Positions 6,692 to 14,845 of a stretch of DNA of 28,821 nt are shown in pieces; position 1 is the stretch's first letter, and each line of letters opens with the position of its first letter. The notes beneath the pieces were generated by a model. It searched no databases and was not told the origin of the DNA. It saw only the letters and a program-made list of their open reading frames with translations. A program made the position numbers and the translations under genes. Origin of the DNA: VFJL01 sp043721435 (GTDB taxonomy: Bacteria; Pseudomonadota; Gammaproteobacteria; Burkholderiales; Nitrosomonadaceae); contig JAYSQR010000033.1 of NCBI GenBank assembly GCA_043721435.1, forward strand, positions 1 through 28,821, written 5' to 3'.

Positions 6692-6855
6692 TGCGGGTAC
6701 CACGGATTGGCGGGAAACCCTTCCCCAGCGCGCAGTTTATCTTATACTTGCCAGCGGTAACAGTCCTGGCTGGGCAGCGCGCGATCTGACTGCAGGGATG
6801 CCGTGCCGCCGGATAAATCTGTTATGGTTGCGTCTTGCCCTCTGCCATATAGCCT

Positions 6856-8487
6856 ATGCTGCGCCTGACTGAAATCAAACTCCCCCTGAATCATGCCGCA
6901 AGCGAACTCACGGCCGCTATTCTTCAACGTCTGGGAATTACGGCGGATGAGCTTGCAGGGTTTTCGATTGCGCGCCGTGGCTACGATGCACGAAAACGCG
7001 GAACGGTTTCTTTTGTTTACACCCTGGATGCCGAACTGAAGGATGCAGCAGCAGAGGCAGCGACACTGCAACGCCTGCAAGCGGATGGACGTGTCTCGAC
7101 CACACCGGACATGAGCTATCGTTTTGTTGCGCGCGCAGCACACGCTTCGGCTGCACAGTCACGTCCGGTCATCATAGGCACCGGACCCTGCGGGCTGTTT
7201 GCCGGGCTGATTCTGGCACAGATGGGATTCCGCCCGATCCTGCTGGAGCGCGGGAAGGCGGTGCGCGAGCGCACCAAGGATACCTTTGGCCTGTGGAGAC
7301 AGGGGCAGCTCAACCCGGAATCCAATGTCCAATTCGGTGAAGGCGGGGCGGGCACATTTTCCGATGGCAAGCTCCACAGCCAGATCAAAGACCCGAAACA
7401 CTACGGCCGCAAAGTACTCATGGAATTCGTCAAGGCGGGTGCTCCGCCCGAGATTCTCTATGTGAGCAAACCGCATATCGGCACATTCCGGCTGGTGGGC
7501 ATGCTGGAAAAGATGCGCGCAACCATCACCTCGCTCGGCGGCAAAATCCGTTTCCAGAGCCGGGTGGACGATATTGAAATCGATAATGGGCAGATACGGG
7601 GCGTGATGCTGGCCAGCGGCGAACATATCGCGACGGGCCAGGTCGTGCTGGCCGTCGGTCACAGTGCACGCGATACCTTCCAGATGTTGCATGACCGCGG
7701 GGTATATCTCGAAGCCAAACCTTTTTCCGTCGGTTTGCGCATCGAGCATCCGCAGTCACTGATAGACCGTTGCCGCTTCGGCGACAATGCCGGCAACCCG
7801 TTGCTGGGTGCAGCCGACTACAAGCTGGTGCATCACTGTGCCAATGGGCGCTCGGTTTACAGTTTCTGCATGTGTCCTGGCGGTACCGTGGTGGCAGCGG
7901 CATCGGAACCGGGACGGGTCGTAACCAACGGCATGAGCCAATATTCACGCAATGAACGCAATGCCAACAGCGGCATCGTCGTCGGCGTGACGCCGGCTGA
8001 TTATCCGGGCCACCCGCTGGCAGGCATTGCCTTTCAGCGCCAGTGGGAGGAGCGTGCCTTCGACTTGGGCGGGCGCAATTATTCGGCGCCGGTGCAACGG
8101 GCAGGCGATTTCCTTGCGGGCCGGGCATCCACCGCGCTGGGCACGGTGATCCCCTCCTACACCCCCGGCGTGCAGTGGTGCGACTTGAGCAGCGCTCTGC
8201 CGGATTATGCCGTCGCCGCGATACGCGAAGCCCTCCCCGCTTTTGACAGGCAGATCAAGGGGTTTGCCATGCATGATGCCGTGCTGACCGGGGTTGAGAC
8301 GCGCACTTCCGCGCCGATCCGCATCAAGCGTAATGAGAATTACCAGAGCCTGAATACTGCCGGACTCTATCCTGCAGGTGAAGGTGCAGGTTATGCGGGG
8401 GGCATTCTCTCTGCGGCGGTGGACGGCATCAAGGTGGCGGAAGCATTGGCGCTGCAGGTTCTTGCTGACGTAGCGGCAGAAAAATAG
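6856..8487 (+). CDS. FAD-dependent dehydrogenase of the COG2509 family
   Basis: The protein has 543 residues. An N-terminal region of about 100 residues (predicted alpha/beta, rich in basic residues near 36-50) precedes the dinucleotide-binding motif VIIGTGPCGLFAGL, with Gly108, Gly110 and Gly113. The Gly-rich stretch GEGGAGTFSDGKL at 161-173 is characteristic of this family, as is the C-terminal PAGEGAGYAGGILSAAVDG, which closes the FAD site. Family members are cytosolic flavoproteins of undefined reaction, distantly related to geranylgeranyl reductase and ETF dehydrogenase. No clear Shine-Dalgarno lies before the ATG. It converges with greB, with only eight bases between the two stop codons. 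Confidence 0.9.
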   Translation: MLRLTEIKLPLNHAASELTAAILQRLGITADELAGFSIARRGYDARKRGTVSFVYTLDAELKDAAAEAATLQRLQADGRVSTTPDMSYRFVARAAHASAAQSRPVIIGTGPCGLFAGLILAQMGFRPILLERGKAVRERTKDTFGLWRQGQLNPESNVQFGEGGAGTFSDGKLHSQIKDPKHYGRKVLMEFVKAGAPPEILYVSKPHIGTFRLVGMLEKMRATITSLGGKIRFQSRVDDIEIDNGQIRGVMLASGEHIATGQVVLAVGHSARDTFQMLHDRGVYLEAKPFSVGLRIEHPQSLIDRCRFGDNAGNPLLGAADYKLVHHCANGRSVYSFCMCPGGTVVAAASEPGRVVTNGMSQYSRNERNANSGIVVGVTPADYPGHPLAGIAFQRQWEERAFDLGGRNYSAPVQRAGDFLAGRASTALGTVIPSYTPGVQWCDLSSALPDYAVAAIREALPAFDRQIKGFAMHDAVLTGVETRTSAPIRIKRNENYQSLNTAGLYPAGEGAGYAGGILSAAVDGIKVAEALALQVLADVAAEK

Positions 8488-8495
8488 AATTAATA

Positions 8496-9089
8496 CTAAC
8501 TGGCAGTGATCGGCTGGAATGCATCCATCGGGATGGGCTGGTATTTGACTGCCAGAATTTCCAGTTCCTCAACCCCGCCCGGCGCATGCAGTGTTACCGT
8601 ATCATCCTGCCGCGCCCTGATCAGCACCCGTGCCATCGGTGAAATCCAGCTAATGTAGCCGCGGGCAGTATTGACTTCATCGACCCCGACGATGGCTACT
8701 GTTTTTTCTTCACCTGCCAGATTGGAATAGGTGACTGTGGCACCAAAGAAAATCTGCGTTTCATCGTCTCTCGGGTTTGCAGGATCCACTACTTCGGCCA
8801 TATCCAGCCGTTTGGTGAGGAAACGGATACGCCGGTCAATTTCTCGCAGGCGCTTCTTGCCGTAAATATAGTCGCCATTTTCCGAGCGGTCGCCATTACC
8901 CGCAGCCCACGACACCGTGGCAGTCATTTGCGGACGCTCTTTATTCATCAGCCACAAGAACTCGTCCATCAGCCGCGCATAACCATCCGGCGTGATATAG
9001 TTTTTGCCAGTGGCAGGCAGGAGATCGATGCCTGTATCTTCTTCAGGATCGTCGGCCCCTTCAGTTTCTTTTATAAATGCTTTGCTCAT
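8496..9089 (-). CDS. greB: Transcript cleavage/elongation factor GreB
   Basis: The protein has 197 residues. The segment GDRSENGDYIYGKKRLREIDRRIRFL (about 66-91) is the GreA/GreB coiled-coil tip and helix. The YIYGKKRLREID part is typical of GreB rather than GreA. The C-terminal FKBP-like domain runs to IPMDAFQPITAS. It enters the secondary channel of RNA polymerase and stimulates cleavage of backtracked RNA; the acidic tip pair is Asp/Glu in the GDRSEN loop. The N-terminus carries an extra acidic stretch of about 30 residues (EGADDPEEDTGID) absent from the 158-residue E. coli protein. The gene is divergent from pilS and convergent with the FAD enzyme. The ribosome binding site is weak. Confidence 0.95.
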   Translation of the reverse strand: MSKAFIKETEGADDPEEDTGIDLLPATGKNYITPDGYARLMDEFLWLMNKERPQMTATVSWAAGNGDRSENGDYIYGKKRLREIDRRIRFLTKRLDMAEVVDPANPRDDETQIFFGATVTYSNLAGEEKTVAIVGVDEVNTARGYISWISPMARVLIRARQDDTVTLHAPGGVEELEILAVKYQPIPMDAFQPITAS

Positions 9090-9162
9090 AGGTTGAATAC
9101 GGTTAAAGCAGCCTCTCGATGAACCTCCGGCGGGCTGCGGTAGAATCGGGTGTTAGAAGCGC

Positions 9163-9262
9163 GGCTGGTTAGGTGCGTTGCACTCCCAGGCAGCGTAGAT
9201 TAAGCTACGGCCTTTGATCTGCGCCCGATGCTTGCTCTACTGTTACCAGCAACGCAAGCCAG
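9163..9262. promoter_or_regulatory. Candidate structured leader between greB and pilS
   Basis: Within the 230-bp divergent spacer, TGCGTTGC at 9174-9181 is complementary to GCAACGCA at 9249-9256, and CTGG at 9165-9168 to CCAG at 9259-9262. Between them CGTAG at 9194-9198 pairs with CTACG at 9205-9209 around a six-base loop. A TAGAAT hexamer at about 9141-9146 could be the -10 of a promoter reading into the structure and on to pilS. No gene or tRNA is seen here. The pairing was found by eye and could be chance. Confidence 0.3.
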
Positions 9263-9319
9263 AAAGGACTCATTCAACTACTGCTTAATCGAAATTTACC
9301 ATAGCATGATATCTCACGC

Positions 9320-10939
9320 ATGACCACTTCCCGGCCGCCAGAGAAATCGTGGCAATCAACTGCCGGCACACCGGCAGCCACTCACCCCGAGCCATTCTGG
9401 CGCTCGCTGTTTTATTTCAATGTGTATCGCCTGCTGATAGCAAGCGGGATCGTGGTAATCACATGGCTATCTCCCGAATCCAGTTTCGGTTCCTATAACC
9501 CACAATTGTTTCTGTATACAGCGCTAGCCTATATCGTGTTTGGTGGAATATCGCTGCTGCTGACCCGTATGCAGCGGCTGCATTTCGATCGGCAGCTTGC
9601 AATCCAGATTAGCGGCGACGTGGTGTTCGTCGCCATCCTGGTGTACTCCAGCGGCGGTATACAAAGCGGGCTGGGTCCCTTGCTGCTGGTGCCGCTGGCC
9701 GCAGCCGGACTGATCAGCCGCGGCAGACTGGCATTGTTTTATGCATCCATTGCCAGTATCGGCATACTCCTGGAGGAATCCTATTCCCTGCTCAATGTTG
9801 AAGGTTATCAGGCCCAATATCTGCAAGCAGGTTTGCTTAGCCTGGGCTATTTTGCCGTCGCATGGCTGGCACATAAGCTCGCAAAATATACCATTGCCAG
9901 CGAACAACTGGCACTGCAGCGCGCGATCGATCTTGCCAGCATGGCAGAAGTGAATCAGCTGGTGATTCAGGACATGCAGGATGGGGTGCTGGTTGTGGAT
10001 GAGAACGGTAAAATCCGGCAACATAACCTGCAAGCAGGGAGACTCATTGGTCTGACGTCGGGGGTATCTGCAGCCCCAATGCTTGCTGATCATGCACCAG
10101 TTCTGGCGACGCAACTGGAGGTCTGGCGTGAGAGTGGGAATATTGATTCTGACTCGCTGCGGATACCAGCCAGCGATGCCGCAGTGCGAATACGGTTTGT
10201 ACCGGTAAAAAGTGATGGTCGTATCAATACGTTGATCTTCCTCGAAGACGTGAGCCGCATCCAGGCACAGGCGCAACAGTTGAAGCTCGCCGCTCTCGGC
10301 AGGCTTACCGTCAATATTGCTCACGAAATCCGCAACCCGCTTTCGGCCATTGGTCACGCTGCCGAGTTGCTGGAGGAAGAAAAGAGCTCCGATCCCACTC
10401 AAATGCGGCTATTACGCATCATCCGGGACAATACCCAGCGCCTCGACAAGATAGTGCAGAATGTCCTGGAGCTGAATCGCCGGGATCGCGCCACGCCGGA
10501 AGCGCTGCATCTGGCGGATTTCATGCACACGTTTGTTGTCGATTTCTGTCATGCCGAGAAAGTTGCCAGTAACATATTTGTGCTGGATATAGCCGATCGG
10601 TATGTTGTGAACTTTGATCGGGGGCATTTGAATCAGGTATTGTGGAATTTGTGCCACAATGCCTGGCGCTATTGCCGCAAGCAGCCGGGTAGTATCCGGC
10701 TGAGGGCGACTGAAGGAACGGCTGGGAACAGCATCAATCTAGACGTGATCGACGATGGTCCTGGCATCCCCCCGGCGCTGCTGAGCCATTCGTTCGAGCC
10801 TTTCTTTACTACTGCGGCAGGCGGTACCGGTCTCGGTCTCTATATTGCACGGGAGATGTGCAAGGCTAACGGTGCGGCACTCGACTGTCTGGAGAATACC
10901 ATCGGCGGCCATTTCAGAATCGTTTGCAGGAAAAGTTGA
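9320..10939 (+). CDS. pilS: Sensor histidine kinase PilS, type IV pilus control
   Basis: The protein has 539 residues. About six membrane segments lie between residues 28 and 188. Then comes a PAS-like region (215-310, beginning VNQLVIQDMQDGVLVVDENG) and the kinase core. The phospho-accepting His335 sits in NIAHEIRNPLSAIGHAAELL. The N box is NQVLWNLCHNAW (438-449), G1 is DDGPGIPP (from 478), the F motif FEPFFTT is at 492-498 and G2 GGTGLGL is at 501-507. In relatives PilS and PilR turn on the pilin gene with sigma-54, and PilS senses pilin in the membrane. It is followed after three bases by pilR. The start codon lacks a clear ribosome binding site; a slightly later start is possible. Confidence 0.9.
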   Translation: MTTSRPPEKSWQSTAGTPAATHPEPFWRSLFYFNVYRLLIASGIVVITWLSPESSFGSYNPQLFLYTALAYIVFGGISLLLTRMQRLHFDRQLAIQISGDVVFVAILVYSSGGIQSGLGPLLLVPLAAAGLISRGRLALFYASIASIGILLEESYSLLNVEGYQAQYLQAGLLSLGYFAVAWLAHKLAKYTIASEQLALQRAIDLASMAEVNQLVIQDMQDGVLVVDENGKIRQHNLQAGRLIGLTSGVSAAPMLADHAPVLATQLEVWRESGNIDSDSLRIPASDAAVRIRFVPVKSDGRINTLIFLEDVSRIQAQAQQLKLAALGRLTVNIAHEIRNPLSAIGHAAELLEEEKSSDPTQMRLLRIIRDNTQRLDKIVQNVLELNRRDRATPEALHLADFMHTFVVDFCHAEKVASNIFVLDIADRYVVNFDRGHLNQVLWNLCHNAWRYCRKQPGSIRLRATEGTAGNSINLDVIDDGPGIPPALLSHSFEPFFTTAAGGTGLGLYIAREMCKANGAALDCLENTIGGHFRIVCRKS

Positions 10940-10942
10940 AGC

Positions 10943-12370
10943 ATGTCTAAACCACACAGAGAACGAATTGTACGGTCCGCTGATGGCGGCAAATCGACCA
11001 TTCCGGCCGTACTTGTCGTCGACGATGAGTCGGATATCCTGGAACTGCTCGAACTGACGCTGGTGCGCATGGGGCTGGACGTGGAGCGCGCGATGACCGT
11101 GAGCGATGCCCGGCATTTGCTCGATTCGCGCCATTTTGATTTGTGCCTGACCGATATGCGTCTGCCCGACGGCGAAGGATTGGAACTGGTGCAGCATATC
11201 GTCGACCATTGCACCGGCTTACCGGTGGCGGTAATCACTGCTTATGGCACTACCGAGAATGCCGTTGCCGCACTCAAGGCAGGTGCGTTCGATTACCTGG
11301 CCAAACCGGTGTCGCTGGAACAGTTGCGTTCTCTAGTGAAATCCGCATTGAATCTGTTGCCACTGCAGGTGAAAACTGCCGCTAGTTCCGGAAACAGCAA
11401 GCGAGCCCTGCTCGGCGAATCTCCACCGATGCAGCAACTGCGCGCGATGATCGAGAAACTCGCACGTAGCCAGGCGCCGGTTTATATCAGCGGTGAATCG
11501 GGCAGCGGCAAGGAGCTTGCGGCAAGGTCGATACACGAAAACAGCGCCCGCCGTGACAGACCCTTTGTCCCGGTCAACTGCGGCGCAATCCCTGAGAATC
11601 TCATGGAAAGTGAGTTTTTCGGTTACCGCAAAGGCGCTTTTACCGGCGCGGATACCGAACGTGACGGTTTTTTTCAGGCGGCTGACAGCGGCACCTTATT
11701 TCTCGACGAAGTGGCCGATTTGCCGTTGGCCATGCAGGTCAAGCTGCTGCGGGTAATCCAGGAAAAACGGGTGCGGAAAATTGGCTCTGCTCAGGAGGAA
11801 AATGTAGATGTACGCATCATCAGCGCCACTCATCAGAAATTGAGCGAATGTGTCGAAAACGGAAAATTCCGTCAGGACCTGTACTATCGCCTCAACGTGA
11901 TTGAGCTGAAAATGCCTGCATTGCGTGAAATCAGTGAAGATATCCCATTGATTGCAAATTCTATTCTTGCCAGATTATGCCAGGCAAGTGGAAGAAGCAG
12001 ATGCAGCTTCAGTCCCGCTGCGCTGGAGGCGCTGGCGCACTATGCTTTTCCCGGTAATGTACGCGAGCTGGAGAATATTCTGGAGCGCACGCTGGCACTG
12101 TGCCCGGATGCTGAAATCGAGCGGGATGGGCTGCAACTGGCGGCGTCGGTGAAAGAAGTGTTGCCGGATGTCCCGGCATCACCACCCGCCGCATCCGGCG
12201 ACGGGTTGCCGTTGCAGGATTATCTCGACCAACTGGAAAAGGAATCCATCATTGAAGTCTTGAAAAAAACCAAATATAACCGCACTGCCGCTGCGAGATT
12301 GCTGGGGATCACGGTCAGATCTATGCGCTACCGCATGGAACGGCTGGGATTGAATGATGGTGATGATTAA
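10943..12370 (+). CDS. pilR: Sigma-54-dependent response regulator PilR
   Basis: The protein has 475 residues in three domains. The receiver (about 21-135) has the acidic pair Asp27/Asp28, the phosphorylation site Asp71 and Lys121. The AAA+ domain (about 157-385) has Walker A GESGSGKE at 184-191, the sigma-54 contact loop GAFTGA at 231-236 and Walker B TLFLDEV at 251-257. The C-terminal Fis-type helix-turn-helix reads NRTAAARLLGITVRSMRYRMERLGL. It activates sigma-54 promoters, classically that of pilA. It lies three bases after pilS, with a ribosome binding site (AGGAAAAG) inside the end of pilS, so the two are co-translated. No pilin gene is in the window. Confidence 0.93.
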   Translation: MSKPHRERIVRSADGGKSTIPAVLVVDDESDILELLELTLVRMGLDVERAMTVSDARHLLDSRHFDLCLTDMRLPDGEGLELVQHIVDHCTGLPVAVITAYGTTENAVAALKAGAFDYLAKPVSLEQLRSLVKSALNLLPLQVKTAASSGNSKRALLGESPPMQQLRAMIEKLARSQAPVYISGESGSGKELAARSIHENSARRDRPFVPVNCGAIPENLMESEFFGYRKGAFTGADTERDGFFQAADSGTLFLDEVADLPLAMQVKLLRVIQEKRVRKIGSAQEENVDVRIISATHQKLSECVENGKFRQDLYYRLNVIELKMPALREISEDIPLIANSILARLCQASGRSRCSFSPAALEALAHYAFPGNVRELENILERTLALCPDAEIERDGLQLAASVKEVLPDVPASPPAASGDGLPLQDYLDQLEKESIIEVLKKTKYNRTAAARLLGITVRSMRYRMERLGLNDGDD

Positions 12371-12408
12371 GGAACCTTGGTCACCGTATGAAAACGGAGG
12401 CCGGACGA

Positions 12409-12972
12409 ATGCAAATTGACATAAACGGCTGTCTGGACAGCGTGCATTTCATCCCTTCGCCCAATTGCGATGAGCGCCCGGCCGGGTGTGCCATCAATTT
12501 GCTGGTAATCCACAATATCAGTCTGCCGCCGGATGAGTTCAGCGGCGATGGAGTGATCGAACTATTTACCAACCGGCTCGACCCGGCAGCCCATCCCTAT
12601 TACCAGACTCTACGCAACCTCAAGGTTTCTGCGCATTTCCTCATTCGCCGGGACGGCGAGATCATCCAGTTCGTTGCCTGCAGCAAGCGCGCCTGGCATG
12701 CGGGAAGCTCCTGCTGGCAGGGCAAGTCCCATTGCAATGATTTCTCCATCGGGGTGGAACTTGAGGGCAGCGATACCACGCCTTTCACTGATGCTCAATA
12801 CACGGCGCTGACCGCGCTGAGCAGGGTGCTGCAGGAAGCCTATCCCATTACGGACATTGTCGGGCATTGCGATATTGCCGCAGGACGCAAGACCGATCCC
12901 GGACCACATTTTGACTGGGAGCGTTATCGTTCTGCGTTGCTGGCTGGGGGGAAACGCGCTGAAAAATCTTAA
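12409..12972 (+). CDS. ampD: 1,6-anhydro-N-acetylmuramyl-L-alanine amidase
   Basis: The protein has 187 residues. It cleaves the amide bond between anhydro-muramic acid and L-Ala in cytosolic cell-wall recycling. The zinc ligands His35 (LVIHN), His153 (VGHCDIA) and Asp163 and the catalytic Glu117 (GVELEG) and Lys161 are all visible and match the E. coli numbering within one residue. I chose the ATG at 12409 because GGAGG lies eight bases upstream (12396-12400). An ATG at 12388 would add seven residues but has no ribosome binding site. The gene follows pilR by 38 bases and is probably read through from pilSR, an arrangement I recall from other beta-proteobacteria. Confidence 0.95.
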   Translation: MQIDINGCLDSVHFIPSPNCDERPAGCAINLLVIHNISLPPDEFSGDGVIELFTNRLDPAAHPYYQTLRNLKVSAHFLIRRDGEIIQFVACSKRAWHAGSSCWQGKSHCNDFSIGVELEGSDTTPFTDAQYTALTALSRVLQEAYPITDIVGHCDIAAGRKTDPGPHFDWERYRSALLAGGKRAEKS

Positions 12973-13036
12973 AGAAAAATATCATTATAGCAATAAAATA
13001 TATTGATTTTAAAGTCTTTAGAAGCTTATTTCATCC

Positions 13037-14641
13037 TCAAACTACACCCTGGCTGCGCAGATACTCTTCGTACTGGCCCTTGAAGTCAGTAATTTCGTCC
13101 GGTTTCATTTCGATGATGCGGGTGGCCAGTGAGGACACAAATTCCCGGTCATGGGAGACGAAAATCAGCGTGCCGGTATATTTCTCCAGCGCGCTGTTGA
13201 GTGATTCGATGGATTCCATGTCGAGATGATTGGTGGGTTCGTCCATCAGCAGCACATTGGGTTTCTGCAGAATGATCTTGCCAAACAGCATGCGTCCTTG
13301 CTCTCCGCCGGAAATCACTTTTACCGATTTCTTTACTTCGTCGCCCGAGAACAGCAGTCTGCCGAGTATGCTACGTATAGTCTGATCGTCATCGCCTTCG
13401 CGCCGCCATTGCGTCATCCAGTCAGTAAGCGACATATCTGTTTCAAAATCAGTGGCATGGTCTTGCGCAAAATAGCCGGGACGCGCTTTCTCCGCCCATT
13501 TCACTTCCCCAGCATCGGGTGTCAGGTCGCCAACCAGGCAACGCAGCAACGTGGTCTTGCCAATACCGTTTGGACCGAGGATGGCGACCTTCTCTCCAGC
13601 TTCGACGTTAAGGCTGAATTTGTGCAGCAGCGCTTTTTCCATGCCGGGGAAGCTCTTGCTGATGCTTTGCACCGATACCGCCAAGCGATGCAGCTTGTCG
13701 CGCTCGTCCACGTCGAAGCGGATGTAGGGATACTGGCGGCTGGAGGGTTTTACGTCTTCCAGTTTGATCTTTTCGATCTGACGTGCGCGACTGGTCGCCT
13801 GCCGTGCCTTGGAGGCATTGGCGGAAAAACGGCTGACGAAGGACTGCAACTCCGCGATCTGGGTTTTTTTCTTGGCATTATCAGACAGCATGCGCTCCCG
13901 CACCTGGGTGGATGCAGTCATGTATTCGTCGTAATTACCGGGGTAGATGCGGATTTCGCCATAATCCAGATCAGCCATGTGGGTGCAGACGCTGTTCAGG
14001 AAGTGACGATCATGCGAAATGATGATGATGGTGCTCTTGCTCGCGTTGATGACGTCTTCCAGCCAGCGAATGGTGTTGATATCCAGATTATTGGTCGGTT
14101 CGTCCAGCAGCAGGATTTCCGGGTTGGCAAACAGCGCCTGCGCCAGCAGCACGCGCAGCTTGAATCCGGGCGCGATCTCGCTCATTGGTCCGCGGTGCTG
14201 GGACAGCGGAATACCCACGCCCAGCAGCAGTTCCCCGGCACGGGCTTCGGCGGAATAACCATCCAACTCGGCGAAATGCGCTTCGAGTTCGGCAGCATGC
14301 ATGTAGTCGGCTTCGCTGGCGTCAGCATTGGCATAAATCGCATCGCGCTCTTCCTTTACCCGCCACAGCTCATCATGCCCCATCATCACCGTATCGATCA
14401 CCAGGCAGTTCTCGAAAGCGAATTGGTCCTGGCGCAGCTTGCCCACACGTTCGTTGGCGTCAATACTGACATTGCCGGAAGTGGGATCCAGATCGCCGCC
14501 AAGGATTTTCATGAACGTGGACTTGCCGCAGCCGTTGGCGCCGATCAGACCATAACGGTTGCCGTCGCCGAATCTGACGGAGACATTTTCAAACAGGGGC
14601 TTGGCCCCAAACTGCATGGTGACATTGGCGGTGGTGATCAA
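13037..14641 (-). CDS. ybiT: ABC-F family ATPase, YbiT type (TTG start)
   Basis: The protein has 534 residues with two ATPase cassettes and no membrane segments. Walker A motifs are GANGCGKST (34-42) and GPNGIGKTT (356-364). Walker B motifs are ILLLDEPTNNLD and VLLMDEPTNHLD. Signatures are APGFKLRVLL (unusual in the first cassette, typical of YbiT) and SGGEQGRMLF. A charged linker (about 245-300) lies between the cassettes. ABC-F proteins bind the ribosomal E site and relieve stalled translation. The frame begins with TTG at 14641, preceded by AGGA at good spacing. Alignment from memory with E. coli YbiT (M-x-x-x-x-NVTMQFG) supports this over the later ATG. An inverted repeat surrounds the likely promoter just upstream. 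Confidence 0.92.
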   Translation of the reverse strand: MITTANVTMQFGAKPLFENVSVRFGDGNRYGLIGANGCGKSTFMKILGGDLDPTSGNVSIDANERVGKLRQDQFAFENCLVIDTVMMGHDELWRVKEERDAIYANADASEADYMHAAELEAHFAELDGYSAEARAGELLLGVGIPLSQHRGPMSEIAPGFKLRVLLAQALFANPEILLLDEPTNNLDINTIRWLEDVINASKSTIIIISHDRHFLNSVCTHMADLDYGEIRIYPGNYDEYMTASTQVRERMLSDNAKKKTQIAELQSFVSRFSANASKARQATSRARQIEKIKLEDVKPSSRQYPYIRFDVDERDKLHRLAVSVQSISKSFPGMEKALLHKFSLNVEAGEKVAILGPNGIGKTTLLRCLVGDLTPDAGEVKWAEKARPGYFAQDHATDFETDMSLTDWMTQWRREGDDDQTIRSILGRLLFSGDEVKKSVKVISGGEQGRMLFGKIILQKPNVLLMDEPTNHLDMESIESLNSALEKYTGTLIFVSHDREFVSSLATRIIEMKPDEITDFKGQYEEYLRSQGVV

Positions 14642-14662
14642 AACTTGTTTCCTGAAAAGGGG

Positions 14663-14701
14663 TGCTGCAAAAAGGCCGCTATTTTATATGGTTTTGCAGC
14701 A
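14663..14701. promoter_or_regulatory. Perfect 10-bp inverted repeat around the putative ybiT -10 element
   Basis: TGCTGCAAAA at 14663-14672 is the exact complement of TTTTGCAGCA at 14692-14701, with 19 bases between. The minus strand reads TATAAA at 14683-14688, a plausible -10 for ybiT, whose start lies about 40 bases further. The symmetrical arms could be an operator for a dimeric repressor, or a hairpin if transcription starts upstream of it. Confidence 0.45.
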
Positions 14702-14845
14702 AATTCCGAAAAACCTTTGGGATGCGGTGGATTCGCAAACCGAAGTAGAATGGAAGCTCAGCCTCTTTGCCAATAACCGCTCTGGAGTATTGCGCCAGCG
14801 GACCATGCTGCAGGTGAGCAGGTTGCTATCCCGATGTAGCAAACT

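Noticed and set aside
9121..9300. A tRNA gene or tRNA fragment in the greB-pilS spacer
   Set aside because: No T-loop consensus, anticodon arm or CCA end can be placed.
9524..10402. Minus-strand open frame of 292 codons opposite pilS
   Set aside because: It lies fully within the pilS kinase gene and its translation has no protein-like pattern.
12973..13036. Intrinsic terminator between ampD and ybiT
   Set aside because: The spacer is AT-rich with only a weak five-base repeat (CAATA/TATTG) and no GC-rich stem.
13226..14776. Very long plus-strand open frame (516 codons) opposite ybiT
   Set aside because: The opposite strand encodes a complete ABC-F protein with all motifs. The plus-strand translation has no family pattern and is a product of codon bias.
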